Shown here: positions 45,571 through 55,650 of the stretch, piece after piece
Layout of the letters: the number at the start of each line of letters is the position of its first letter
Numbering within the stretch: position 1 is the first letter of the stretch
NCBI GenBank assembly: GCA_950295325.1
Contig: OX485806.1
Location: forward strand, 43,645,169 to 43,705,168
Source of the DNA: Polytrichum commune
Lineage: Eukaryota; Streptophyta; Polytrichopsida; Polytrichales; Polytrichaceae
DNA: 60,000 bases
Reading direction: 5' to 3'
Made by a program: the position numbers and the translations under genes
Notes under the pieces: generated by a model
What the model saw: only the letters and a program-made list of their open reading frames with translations
Databases searched by the model: none
Told to the model about the DNA's origin: nothing

Positions 45571-46073
45571 TTTGTAGTTGTAATCCCCAACTACCTCACT
45601 AATTATTCAAGCCCTTAACTAATCTTCCTACCTAATTTCCCTAATTCTACTAACAACCCCTTTCTAATCACACAATTCTTCTCTAATCCTAAAATCCTAA
45701 AATCCTAGAGAGGAGAGGGGGAGAGAGAATTTCCTAACTTCACTAAGACTAACTAATCCACACAAGTATATTTTTGCACTCATCACAACATCAAGTGCTC
45801 AACTCTTAAACATGGAACTTGCAACCACGTGTATTCAAAACATGAACTTTAAGTACCACAAATTGGAATCATGAATTAACTTTAAAATCCTTCACGTCAA
45901 CACTAATTCTACCAAGAGGTCAAGCCCTCTTCAAGGCTAACAAGCCTTGGCTCTCAAACTAAAAACTAAGCACACACATGTGCTCCAATATGGCTTCCCA
46001 CACCCACACTTATAACTCGTGGGGTGCCTTGGAGCACAAAGGAAAGAGAGGATGAGTGAGGGAAGAATGAGGG

Positions 46074-46081
46074 ATTATATA
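46074..46081 (-). promoter_or_regulatory. TATA box in 3' LTR
   Basis: TATATAAT on the minus strand followed by CCCTCATTCTTCCCTCACTC, identical to the block at 54942-54949 and to the plus-strand solo LTR at 16388. In the 3' LTR it could drive transcription leftwards out of the element. Confidence 0.5.
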
Positions 46082-46843
46082 GTAAGCTTGAGGGGGTGAG
46101 CACCCTCAAGGCTCACGATAAGCCCTTGAGATTTCCTCCTACTTAGTAGGCGCCAATCCTATCTTCTAAGCCTTCCTCCCTCAAATGATCAACAAGGATC
46201 CTAATTCGAACATTTAACTAGCCTTGGCTTTCTACCTACCACACTTTACCAAACTTGGGATGCTTCAACCCAAACTTAGCCTCCTTCGCTTTCCGCCGCC
46301 ATAACTTTCTCCCCTTACTTTCCCAAATCGTCGCTCACCACTTAATTCAAACCACGATGCTTAACTCGTGATTTGATTGGTGCTTTGAGAATTTGCTTAT
46401 CCTCCACCTTGCATTCTTCCTTGGGCCTCCCCCATTAAGTGGCCATGATGAGGTGGTCCACTTGTGCGCTCCATGTGATCCTCCATTCATCCCAATTCGA
46501 ATGCACTTGCCTCTTGAGTCACTTTGGTTGTCTCCATCCATTTGTACTAGCCTACTCACTAACTACTCAATCCAAGTTCTCCTTACCTATCCTCATTCAC
46601 TCAAATCCTTCCGAAGGTAAAAACACAATAACAACTCACATCCTAGCCTCTTACAACATGGTACTTCTAAGACTAACATTTCACTCTTTTTATATTTTTG
46701 TGAAGTAACATGCTACTTCAAAGTGCATCAACTAACGTTTCAAGGGTCTAAGACTAAATGTGGGCACCCTTTTGGGCTCACATAATTGGCGACCATCGGG
46801 GGATGAATCCAAACATCTCTTGCTCCAAGGGTAAGTTGCCTAG

Positions 46844-49800
46844 TCAAGCTCGGTACTCCTTACATCTACTTCCCGATGTACGGGTAGGAAAGAGCTCACC
46901 ATTCAACGTTTCCAATTGAATTGAATTATTAGGAAAGACCTCATAGACAAGGTAAGGTCCTAACCATACCGCATTGAATTTCGCCGGAAATTCAAGCTTT
47001 CGTGCGTCTTGAATCATGACCATCATTCCCGGTGTTAGGGCCCTTCTCTTATGTCGTTTGTCGAAAGTAATCTTTCTCCTTCTTTGGATTGCCTCAATAT
47101 GTTGAGCCGCCATTCTCCTCCCTTCGTCAAGTGCTTCCAAATCGGTTAGTCGATTTCGTAAGGATTGACTTTCGGTAAGTCTCGTACTCACGGCCACCCT
47201 AAGTGACTCGACTTCATATTCGATTGGTAGTGTCGCTTCAAGACCATAGACTAAGGAAAATGGTGTAGCACGCGTAGTTACCTTATAGGTTGTACGGTAT
47301 GCCCAAAGTGCCGCCGTTAGTTTCGTATCCCAATCCCGCTTCGAGTCTATAACCGTCTTGCGTAGTATACTCACCAAAATTCCGTTAACCCTTTCCGTTT
47401 GTCCATTGGTTTGTGGGTGGTAGGGAGTAGTCTTCCGGTGATCAATTTTAAATTTCTCTGTCATCTCTCGAATCAAGTCATTCAAAAAGTGAGTACCCCT
47501 ATCGCTTACTAGGATCTTCGGCACCCCGAACCGCGAAATTATGTTTTCGTACATAAATGTTGCCGCGTGTTCCGCCGTGTCGGTCTTCACCGCTTTGGCT
47601 TCCGCCCACTTGGTGAGGTACTCGGTTGCCACCACAATATATTTCATTCCTTTTGAAGATTGGGGATGGACCTCACCCACATAGTCGATGCCCCATTTTT
47701 CGAAAGGAATTAAGGGTAATGATACATGTAAAGGCATCTCCATTCTAAGGTCGTCTCGGGCATACCGTTGGCAAGCGTCGCATTTCCTTACATAGTCATG
47801 GGCGTCCTTAAATAGTGTAGGCCAAAAGTAGCCCGCTCTAAGTATTTTTTGCCCGGTGAGTTGACCCGAGAAGTGACCGCCGCAAGCGCTATCGTGGCAA
47901 GCGATTAAAATCGCTTCAACCTCCGTTTTTGACACGCATCGTCGTAAAATACCATCGGACCCCCTTCTAAACAACCTATGGCCCACTACAACAAATTGCC
48001 TACTATTTACCCTCACCTTCCTTCTCTCTTCTTTTGTCCACTCTTTGGGCAACTTGTGGGTTGTTAGAAATTCCACTATGCCCGCATACCACTCCGGTGT
48101 AGAAGTGACCACAAAGAGGCTATCATCTACTAACATATCATTTACCGGATTTTTTCCTATCTCCTCCGACAACCTAGACAAGTGGTCCGCTTGTAAATGC
48201 ATACGACCCGGTTTATATTCCACCGTGTAGTCGAATTCTTCTAATAACAAAACCCACCTAGCTAACCTACCACTTAACTCCGCCTTGTTAATTAGATACT
48301 TGATAGCCATGTGGTCAACAAAAAATACAACCGGGTTGCACATGAGGTAATGTCTAAACTTTTTAACGGAAAACACCATGGCTAGGCACTCCCTCTCCGT
48401 TGTAGAGTAGTTTCTTTCGGCGGGGGTCAATTGCTTACTCGCATAAGCTATAGGTTGATCCTTCTCTTTTTCTCCCGTTGCTTGACAAAGCGCACTCCCT
48501 ATTGCCACATCACTAGCATCACAATAGACGTGAAAAGGTTTACCCCAATTGGGTGGTATCAACACCGGATAGGTGCTCAACCTATCCCGCAATTCCTCAA
48601 AGGCTTTTTGACAAGCATCCGTCCACTCGAATTTGACATCCTTTTTGAGCAAATGTGTAATGGGCACCGCTATCTTTGAAAAATTAGGAATAAGTTCCCG
48701 GTACCATCCCACATGTCCTAATAACTTAGAGATCCCCTTGGAATTGGTTGGAGTTGCCAAGTCGCTTATGGCCGCAATCTTATCCGGATCGGGTTCTCTA
48801 CCTTTCTCACTAACAACATAACCCAACAACACTCCCTTATTCACTCCCAAAAATGTCTTATCCGGGTTCAATGCTAACCTCATCTTCCTACACCTAACCA
48901 ATGCCTCCCTAACACAATGTAGGTGATCATCCACATTACTTTGTGTGCTAAAATCGTCCACAAAGACGGTCATGGATTTGAACAACAAGTCGGTGAAGAT
49001 ATACATTACTAATCGTTGGAAAGTAGCCGGGGCATTACATAACCCAAATGGCATCACTACCCACACAAAAGTACCCCAAGGTGTAGTAAAAGCCGTTTTA
49101 TGGATATCTTGGAGGGCTATGGAAATTTGATTATAACCCGCATACCCATCCATAAAGGTATATCGCGAATGACCTCCAACCTCCTCAAGCAACAAGGTGA
49201 TAAAAGGTAAGGGGAAGTGATCCTTTTGTGTGCACGAATTCAATTTCCTATAGTCGACACAAACCCTTAATTTCCCATTTTTTTTCTTTACTAAGACCAT
49301 AGGAGAAACCCAATCCGTGATTTCCACCGGCTTGATAAACCCGGCCTTCAATAACCTTTCCAATTCCGCTTTCACCAACAATTGCAATTGAGGATTCATC
49401 CTCCTCTCCTTTTGTCTAATTGGCCTCGCCCCCGGAATTAAAGGAATCCGGTGCTCTACCATTTCCCTAGGAATTCCCTTAAGCTCATCGTAGGACCATG
49501 CAAAAGTATCACTAAACTCATCCACCAAATTGCTATACTCCCTAACCTCTTTCTCCCCCAATTTGGAGCCCATCTTCATTTGTCGGGTTTTTCCATTCTT
49601 TAATTTCACATCCACGTACCGCCAATCCGCTTCCGACACATGTGCTTGCTCCTCTTTGTTCCGATACCAATCGGAAGGCACATTGGGGTAATCTTTCACA
49701 TCTTGACCTACAACTATCCCCGTAGACGTGGTCTTGAAATGTAAAGGCTCCTCCAATTTCGATGACTCAATAATCACATCCTCCTCTTGAGTCCCATCTA

Positions 49801-52531
49801 CATGAATTAAACTAACCTCACCCTCTTCCACGTCATCTACCCAAGGTGTTAACCCACCGCTAATCCACTCTTCCTCGGTGAGCACCTCACATGGCTCCAA
49901 CAATGAGCCCTCTCCTAAACTAACACTAGGAAATTCACTCCCTAAGCCTACTTGGTGAAATGTAACCATTACATCAACCTCGGACTCGGGGTACTCCCTT
50001 AGCCATTGGGCATAATCCCCATTATCCCCATAATTGTAAAAATTAGGACCTAGACTTCCCGAGCCCGAATCTATAACAACCCTTTGACCTTCGGGATGGA
50101 CGACTCCCACCAATGCCTTGCCAATCTCATTCTCGTTTAAGTCATCAATTTCCTTCTCCAATGGCAAATACATCTCCTTCTTCATCCATCCTTCTAATGA
50201 ACCAATGGACACTATGACCCTATTACCCTCCGGACCATAAGTGATGGATGGTTTAGGTCCACCCCAATTGACCATAGCATTCGCCATCCGCAACCAAGGC
50301 CTACCTAGCAAAATGGGGAAGGTGTCCTTGTTGGAGTGCATTTTAATGACATGGAAGGTGACCAAGTACTCCTCACCTCCCGTAGTCATTCTACAATCCT
50401 TGATCATCCCCAAAGGCGTAGTCGAACTTTGATTTGCCATATTTATGACCAAAGGTGAAGGCCCCGTGAGTCCAAGTCCCAATTTTTTCATAGTATCCTC
50501 CGGTAGTATATTTAGACTACTCCCTCCGTCGACTAGCACATTAGGAACCACCTTATCTACTATAACAACTTCTATTTCTATAGCTTTCACGTCTCTTCCA
50601 CCTTGTGATTGGATCCTAGCGGCTATTTTAGCTTTCACCTTCCTCATCCTCTTGTGTACCGGCATTCCCTCCTTTAATGTTTTCCTTGCCGTGGGTGAAA
50701 TTTCCAATAGTTGGCCGAAAGTAATATCCGCCTTGAGTGTACTAAGGTCCGCCCACAAGTCGTACCCGGTAGATCTTTCCACCTTAGAATTACCCACTAC
50801 GTCGAATTCGTCTACGGGAACCCCCGGTCCTTCCCATTCACCCACATCGCTATTATCCAAGTCATGTACCGCATTAGTCCTCTCCCTATCTTGTAAAATT
50901 ATATTTTCCCTCTCCACATCCTTAGTAGCTCTTCTAGCTACCCTATCCAACTCGGAGAGATTAATCTCTTCATCCGAAGAGTAATTTCCTTGCTCTCCCA
51001 TTCCTACCTCCAACGGGGCATCCCCTCTCCTAGCCCTAGTAGTTACCGCTAGTGCAGGTGCTTCTTCAACCACACCCTTACCCTTCACTAACTCATATGT
51101 AATAGCATTGGTGTGAGGAGGCCATTGACTTTGCTCCTCTCCAATTCTCGTTGGGAGAGGAAGCATGTCATCACATGTGGCCTCCAACACTCCATCCATG
51201 AACCTAACATCTTGGGAGTTAGATGGTCCCGGATCCGTTGGAGGCGCTTGTCTCCCGTTACTACCATTAGGTGGAACTCCTTGTCTATTTTGTATTGGAA
51301 TGTAACCGGTTGTAGTTTGCAAGCCCGCCGGTGGATGAAAAGTTTGCCTAGCATTACTATGGTCATAGTATAAGTTAGGTGGCCTAAGTTCATTGGCCGG
51401 TACTCCTTGTGGCCTAGCACCTCGCATATTATCCCTTGCTTGTTGTTGTGGATTAGCCACCGGGTAAGGGACATTAATTATTTTGTCCGGTTGTCGACAC
51501 GTATCCGAGGGATGACTTCCTCCACAATTGCTACAATTAAACTCTTGACCTTCGGACCAACATTGTCCTTGAGCGTGCCACCTTCCACAAAAGGGATGAA
51601 ATTCCTTCTTCTCTAAATTTTGGCCACCTTGCCCTCTAGGTTGTGGTCCTCTATTGCTTCCATTTCCATAGTGAGGTGGCGCTTGACCTCGTTGATTTTG
51701 TTGAGGTGGGTTACCGTTTCCTCTTTGGTCACGGTTTTGTCCACTTCTACAAAATTGACGCGTGTGGCCCGGTTGGCCACATTGGACACACCATAATCCG
51801 GAAGAATGCCTACCCGACTCAACCGGGGGTGGAGGCCCCGGTTGTTGACTTCGGATCATTAATGACATTTGATCCGTGAGGCTTTGCATTTGTTTTATCA
51901 TAGCCTCTTGGAATCCTAGTTGGCTAGCACCTAGTCTTCTCTCAACCTCCTCCAAGTGTGGATCCGTTCTAGGGGCCGGTAGTGCCAAAAGAGGTGCCGG
52001 TTCCCTAACCGCTAAAGGTCGGGGACCGGTGTCCACAATGGCATATGGAATTTGGTTCTCATACTTAGCGGGTTCTACCGCTACCACCCTAGGGCGTATG
52101 GGGATGAATTGTGGGATCAATTCATCCTCCCTTCTCCATAGCCTTTCGTGATCTTTATCCAAGTTTTCAATATCTCTAGCCGCACGCTTGGCATCCGCCA
52201 AGGTCAAGGGATTCCTTTCTAGAACACCCCTAATAGTTCCGGACTTAAAAAACCCTTGAATGAAAAATTGCTTTAGCGTGTCGTCATTGAGCATGGTACC
52301 CACAAATCTAGTGCACACTAAATCAAACCTCCTAATGTAAGCCGAAATTTCTTCCTCCCTTCCTTGCTTCAATGACGACAATGCCCTTAATGCGGTACTT
52401 TGACCCACTTCCGGCCTAAATTCGTTAAGAAACTCCCTTTGTAATTGTTCCCATCTCCTAAAATGTCCCTCGGCATGATCCCGATACCATTCATAGGCTT
52501 CCCCCTCTAGAGTGGTAGGAAACCACACTAA
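46844..52531 (-). CDS. gag-pol: Gag (C-terminal part)-Pol polyprotein
   Basis: A single open frame of about 1,895 codons. Residue positions are counted from 52528, a GTG and not a true start. Domains: end of capsid (residues 1-110, EFLNEFRPEVGQSTALRAL); zinc knuckles CVQCGQPGHTRQFC (about 254) and CSNCGGSHPSDTC (about 335); aspartic protease VDGGSSLNIL (about 668); reverse transcriptase CVDYRKLNS (about 1090), FGLCNAPATF and FVDDF (about 1190); RNase H FHVYCDASD (about 1334); integrase HHCC finger ending CDACQ (about 1545-1580), GIDYVGE, VSDRGTHF (about 1677) and NGQTERVNG (about 1709). All catalytic residues I can check are present. It ends GSRCKEYRA without a chromodomain. Translation from the element's own start would stop at the amber codon immediately upstream. 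Confidence 0.95.
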   Translation of the reverse strand, partial: LVWFPTTLEGEAYEWYRDHAEGHFRRWEQLQREFLNEFRPEVGQSTALRALSSLKQGREEEISAYIRRFDLVCTRFVGTMLNDDTLKQFFIQGFFKSGTIRGVLERNPLTLADAKRAARDIENLDKDHERLWRREDELIPQFIPIRPRVVAVEPAKYENQIPYAIVDTGPRPLAVREPAPLLALPAPRTDPHLEEVERRLGASQLGFQEAMIKQMQSLTDQMSLMIRSQQPGPPPPVESGRHSSGLWCVQCGQPGHTRQFCRSGQNRDQRGNGNPPQQNQRGQAPPHYGNGSNRGPQPRGQGGQNLEKKEFHPFCGRWHAQGQCWSEGQEFNCSNCGGSHPSDTCRQPDKIINVPYPVANPQQQARDNMRGARPQGVPANELRPPNLYYDHSNARQTFHPPAGLQTTTGYIPIQNRQGVPPNGSNGRQAPPTDPGPSNSQDVRFMDGVLEATCDDMLPLPTRIGEEQSQWPPHTNAITYELVKGKGVVEEAPALAVTTRARRGDAPLEVGMGEQGNYSSDEEINLSELDRVARRATKDVERENIILQDRERTNAVHDLDNSDVGEWEGPGVPVDEFDVVGNSKVERSTGYDLWADLSTLKADITFGQLLEISPTARKTLKEGMPVHKRMRKVKAKIAARIQSQGGRDVKAIEIEVVIVDKVVPNVLVDGGSSLNILPEDTMKKLGLGLTGPSPLVINMANQSSTTPLGMIKDCRMTTGGEEYLVTFHVIKMHSNKDTFPILLGRPWLRMANAMVNWGGPKPSITYGPEGNRVIVSIGSLEGWMKKEMYLPLEKEIDDLNENEIGKALVGVVHPEGQRVVIDSGSGSLGPNFYNYGDNGDYAQWLREYPESEVDVMVTFHQVGLGSEFPSVSLGEGSLLEPCEVLTEEEWISGGLTPWVDDVEEGEVSLIHVDGTQEEDVIIESSKLEEPLHFKTTSTGIVVGQDVKDYPNVPSDWYRNKEEQAHVSEADWRYVDVKLKNGKTRQMKMGSKLGEKEVREYSNLVDEFSDTFAWSYDELKGIPREMVEHRIPLIPGARPIRQKERRMNPQLQLLVKAELERLLKAGFIKPVEITDWVSPMVLVKKKNGKLRVCVDYRKLNSCTQKDHFPLPFITLLLEEVGGHSRYTFMDGYAGYNQISIALQDIHKTAFTTPWGTFVWVVMPFGLCNAPATFQRLVMYIFTDLLFKSMTVFVDDFSTQSNVDDHLHCVREALVRCRKMRLALNPDKTFLGVNKGVLLGYVVSEKGREPDPDKIAAISDLATPTNSKGISKLLGHVGWYRELIPNFSKIAVPITHLLKKDVKFEWTDACQKAFEELRDRLSTYPVLIPPNWGKPFHVYCDASDVAIGSALCQATGEKEKDQPIAYASKQLTPAERNYSTTERECLAMVFSVKKFRHYLMCNPVVFFVDHMAIKYLINKAELSGRLARWVLLLEEFDYTVEYKPGRMHLQADHLSRLSEEIGKNPVNDMLVDDSLFVVTSTPEWYAGIVEFLTTHKLPKEWTKEERRKVRVNSRQFVVVGHRLFRRGSDGILRRCVSKTEVEAILIACHDSACGGHFSGQLTGQKILRAGYFWPTLFKDAHDYVRKCDACQRYARDDLRMEMPLHVSLPLIPFEKWGIDYVGEVHPQSSKGMKYIVVATEYLTKWAEAKAVKTDTAEHAATFMYENIISRFGVPKILVSDRGTHFLNDLIREMTEKFKIDHRKTTPYHPQTNGQTERVNGILVSILRKTVIDSKRDWDTKLTAALWAYRTTYKVTTRATPFSLVYGLEATLPIEYEVESLRVAVSTRLTESQSLRNRLTDLEALDEGRRMAAQHIEAIQRRRKITFDKRHKRRALTPGMMVMIQDARKLEFPAKFNAVWLGPYLVYEVFPNNSIQLETLNGELFPTRTSGSRCKEYRA

Positions 52532-53083
52532 CTAATAACCCGGGTCGGTTATGAGGAAGCTAGCCAACCGTTCGATATACCGTTCCATGTGCCGAGAGGG
52601 GTCTTCATCCTTGGTCCCATAAAATTTAGGGAGATGAGATGGCATATCCATCGCCGCTAAATTTTGTGGAACCACAATTGGTAGGCCTCTTGGCCTAACC
52701 AATGGGTCTATTGGAGGTATAGGAGGTATGGGCGGAATTGGGGGTATGGGTGGTGGATCCATCCCCCGTTCCTCGGCCATGGTGACCGGTGAACTATTCA
52801 ACAATCCCCTATCAACTTCTACCGGGAATTCTTCTCTAAGTGTGTAATTTTCCGAAGAAGTTTCACCACTCAATTTGGAGGGAGTGATCTCCTCTTCAAG
52901 TTGAGCTCCAAGTTCTAAGGTGTCTAGAATTGACCTAGTCCTAGGTTCGACGTTCAAACAACTCTCTATTCTAACATTATCTTGTTCTAATCTATCACTG
53001 ATTTTAGAGGACCGCCTCTTTCGAGTAGATTTCTCTAGTCCTACTATCAAACTTGGTTTTTGTGAGCGAGTCCTACCTTGCAT
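52532..53083 (-). pseudogene. gag: Gag N-terminal part, ended by an in-frame amber
   Basis: Starts with ATG at 53083 and gives 183 residues. A basic Ser/Arg-rich start (residues 1-30) is followed by an acidic region, a striking PPIPPIPPIPPIPPIDP run (about residues 116-132), then the capsid entry (MPSHLPKFYGTKDEDPSRHM and ERYIERLASFLITDPGY). The frame stops at TAG (52532-52534) in the middle of the capsid domain and continues in the same frame for about 1,895 codons. The position inside a folded domain argues for a mutation, not programmed readthrough; TAG is one base from TGG. Apart from this stop, Gag and Pol form one frame with no shift. Confidence 0.9.
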
Positions 53084-53970
53084 TCCATAAGAATCGATCG
53101 ACCCTCACTTGACCACACATAATCCTAGCAATTCCCCTTTTAATATTTTCACTTGTCTTGGTGTGGTTATAATTTTTTTAGGAGGTGAGGAAAAGAACCT
53201 GCAAGCCCACTTAGGTGAAAGAATCCCAATAGGGGATAGGCATGTTCATGTTAATTTTTTGGTTAAGTCGGAGCATCACCTCCGCACCTTCCCGCAAATT
53301 AACACTCACCACAATACCGATTGTGAGGGGGTGACCTTCCGAGTAGATTATGTTAAAAGTCGAGGCTTCACCCTTCAACTTCTCACACCATCCACAATTC
53401 GGGAATTACCCTCTACAACGGATAACAACAATCACGAGTACAAAAGGCATTCCTTAATTAGTTAATGAGTTCACTTTGAAGAAATAAACATACCTTGAGC
53501 AATCGCATCCCCCTGTGAGTTAGCACTCCCCTCAATCGTGACTCAATGTAACAACACCATAAACTTTGTGAAATATTAATTTAATCTAGAGCATGAAATG
53601 ACAACTCCCAAAACTTTGAGACTCACCCCGAGGTGAGTGTCAAAGTTCAATGTCCTAAGGTGAATTTACCCTCTAATGTTTTAATGAGCTACTCGGTTAT
53701 AGGTTCCTTTTAAGTTCTTAGCAAATCCCCAAAAAGGTTGAGGACGCACCTTCGCCGCACTCCTTCCTCAAAAATGAATTTGCGTAATTGACAATGCAAT
53801 TCATTCCAAGGAATAGTTGAAATACAATGAATTCAAATGTAACCCAAAGAGAGAATACTTACCGAGTTTCGGGTGCTCCTTCCCTTCTCTCAAGTTTGTG
53901 TCTCCAATTTTTCCTAGTTGCCTCCAAGTCTCCTAGTCGCCTCCAAGTCTTGTAACTACCTTCCGCTTCG
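53084..53970 (-). other. 5' leader of the Gypsy element
   Basis: About 890 bases between primer-binding site and gag start, with no frame in the sense direction that resembles Gag. It would hold packaging and dimerisation signals. A 118-codon frame on the opposite strand (53109-53465) has no recognisable domain and is probably chance. Confidence 0.6.
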
Positions 53971-53992
53971 CTCCCGGCGGACGCACCAATTA
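53971..53992 (-). other. Primer-binding site of the Gypsy element
   Basis: On the minus strand the LTR end GGCCTCACA is followed by TAATTGGTGCGTCCGCCGGG, close in form to the TGG.GC...GCCGGG(G/A) sites of plant Gypsy elements and at the expected position. The tRNA cannot be named from this alone. Confidence 0.65.
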
Positions 53993-55650
53993 TGTGAGGC
54001 CAAACCCCCCACCCTTAAGCGTCCGTAGTCCGAGTAGTGGGTTTGGGCTCACATTCCTCCGCGGTATTGGATTTGGACTTGGATGAGTCCATAGTGCAAG
54101 GTTCACCCTTCAAGTGGTCTTGGATTTAACTTTGGTCTTTGCTTCCTTTGTCTTGCCATCGTGAGAGTGCTCCACATTCTCCATTAAGTTGTGCACGTGG
54201 TTTATTTTTAAAGAGAGGATGCAAGTGTTAAAAAAAACACTATTCTCTATAGTCAATCTCAAATACATTTACTTGTGAAAGCCACACATAACACTAACTA
54301 GCATAATGTAACTAACTACTTGTCTATGAGCTAATTAGGTAGGCTATCTACTAAGCTCCTTCATGAACCCATCTCTTTACTTTCTAATTACATAAACCTA
54401 GCTCCTTTATAAACCCAGCTCCTTCATGAACCCACAACTTTGTAGTTGTAATCCCCAACTACCTCACTAATTATTCAAGCCCTTAACTAATCTTCCTACC
54501 AAATTTCCCTAATTCTACTAACAACCCCTTTCTAATCACACAATTTTTCTCTAATCCTAAAATCCTAAAATCCTAGAGAGGAGAGGGGGAGAGAGAATTT
54601 CCTAACTTCACTAAGACTAACTAATCCACACAAGTATATTTTTGCACTCATCACAACATCAAGTGCTCAACTCTTAAACATGGAACTTGCAACCACGTGT
54701 ATTCAAAACATGAACTTAAAGTACCACAAATTGGAATCATGAATTAACTTTAAAATCCTTCACGTCAACACTAATTCTACCAAGAGGTCAAGCCCTCTTC
54801 AAGGCTAACAAGCCTTGGCTCTCAAACTAAAAACTAAGCACACACATGTGCTCCAATATGGCTTCCCACACCCACACTTATAACTCGTGGGGTGCCTTGG
54901 AGCACAAAGGAAAGAGAGGATGAGTGAGGGAAGAATGAGGGATTATATAGTAAGCTTGAGGGGGTGAGCACCCTCAAGGCTCACGATAAGCCCTTGAGAT
55001 TTCCTCCTACTTAGTAGGCGCCAATCCTATCTTCTAAGCCTTCCTCCCTCAAATGATCAACAAGGATCCTAATTCGAACATTTAACTAGCCTTGGCTTTC
55101 TACCTACCACACTTTACCAAACTTGGGATGCTTCAACCCAAACTTAGCCTCCTTCGCTTTCCGCCGCCATAACTTTCTCCCCTTACTTTCCCAAATCGTC
55201 GCTCACCACTTAATTCAAACCACGATGCTTAACTCGTGATTTGATTGGTGCTTTGAGAATTTGCTTATCCTCCACCTTGCATTCTTCCTTGGGCCTCCCC
55301 CATTAAGTGGCCATGATGAGGTGGTCCACTTGTGCGCTCCATGTGATCCTCCATTCATCCCAATTCGAATGCACTTGCCTCTTGAGTCACTTTGGTTGTC
55401 TCCATCCATTTGTACTAGCCTACTCACTAACTACTCAATCCAAGTTCTCCTTACCTATCCTCATTCACTCAAATCCTTCCGAAGGTAAAAACACAATAAC
55501 AACTCACATCCTAGCCTCTTACAACATGGTACTTCTAAGACTAACATTTCACTCTTTTTATATTTTTGTGAAGTAACATGCTACTTCAAAGTGCATCAAC
55601 TAACGTTTCAAGGGTCTAAGACTAAATGTGGGCACCCTTTTGGGCTCACA
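53993..55650 (-). repeat. 5' LTR of the complete Gypsy element
   Basis: 1,658 bp, with the same ends as the left LTR. It contains sequence at 54132-54350 that is absent from the left LTR, including an A-rich AAAGAGAGG...GTTAAAAAAAACAC stretch. It drives the element, with a TATAAAAAGAG motif near 55555 and TATATAAT at 54942-54949 on the minus strand. Confidence 0.9.
54942..54949 (-). promoter_or_regulatory. TATA box in 5' LTR
   Basis: TATATAAT followed by the conserved CCCTCATTCTTCCCTCACTC block, upstream of the leader on the coding strand. It is the best candidate for the element's core promoter because the same block is kept in the diverged solo LTR at 16.4 kb. Confidence 0.55.

Larger units (their letters stand above)
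45175..46782 (-). repeat. 3' LTR of the complete Gypsy element
   Basis: 1,608 bp, starting TGTGAGCCCAAAAGGGTGCC on the minus strand and ending GGTTTGGCCTCACA. It is gap-free with the right LTR over 45551-46782, and identical by eye over the 139 bases at its other end. Between them (45314-45550) it carries a short tandem array where the right LTR has about 290 bases, mostly different sequence. Confidence 0.9.
45175..55650 (-). mobile_element. Nearly complete Ty3/Gypsy retrotransposon
   Basis: A 10.5-kb element on the minus strand. In its own orientation it comprises the 5' LTR (55650-53993), primer-binding site, leader of about 0.9 kb, a single-frame Gag-Pol (53083-46844) and the 3' LTR (46782-45175). 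Domain order protease, reverse transcriptase, RNase H, integrase defines Ty3/Gypsy. No chromodomain follows the integrase. From 45551 to 46782 the two LTRs align without gaps and I saw three base differences by eye, so insertion was recent. Defects are an amber codon in gag, a rearranged block in one LTR, no clear polypurine tract, and unmatched flanks (CCTCT left, ACCCC right). Confidence 0.9.

Noticed and set aside
46347-46708. Short frames at 46347-46708 repeated exactly at 55215-55576
   Set aside because: They are duplicated only because they lie in the two LTRs; they overlap each other on both strands.
52526-52534. Programmed stop-codon readthrough between gag and pol
   Set aside because: The TAG falls inside the capsid domain, well before the zinc knuckles and protease, so it does not separate Gag from Pol.
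53109-53465. A 118-codon frame opposite the Gypsy leader
   Set aside because: No recognisable domain, no independent promoter evidence, and antisense to the element; likely chance.
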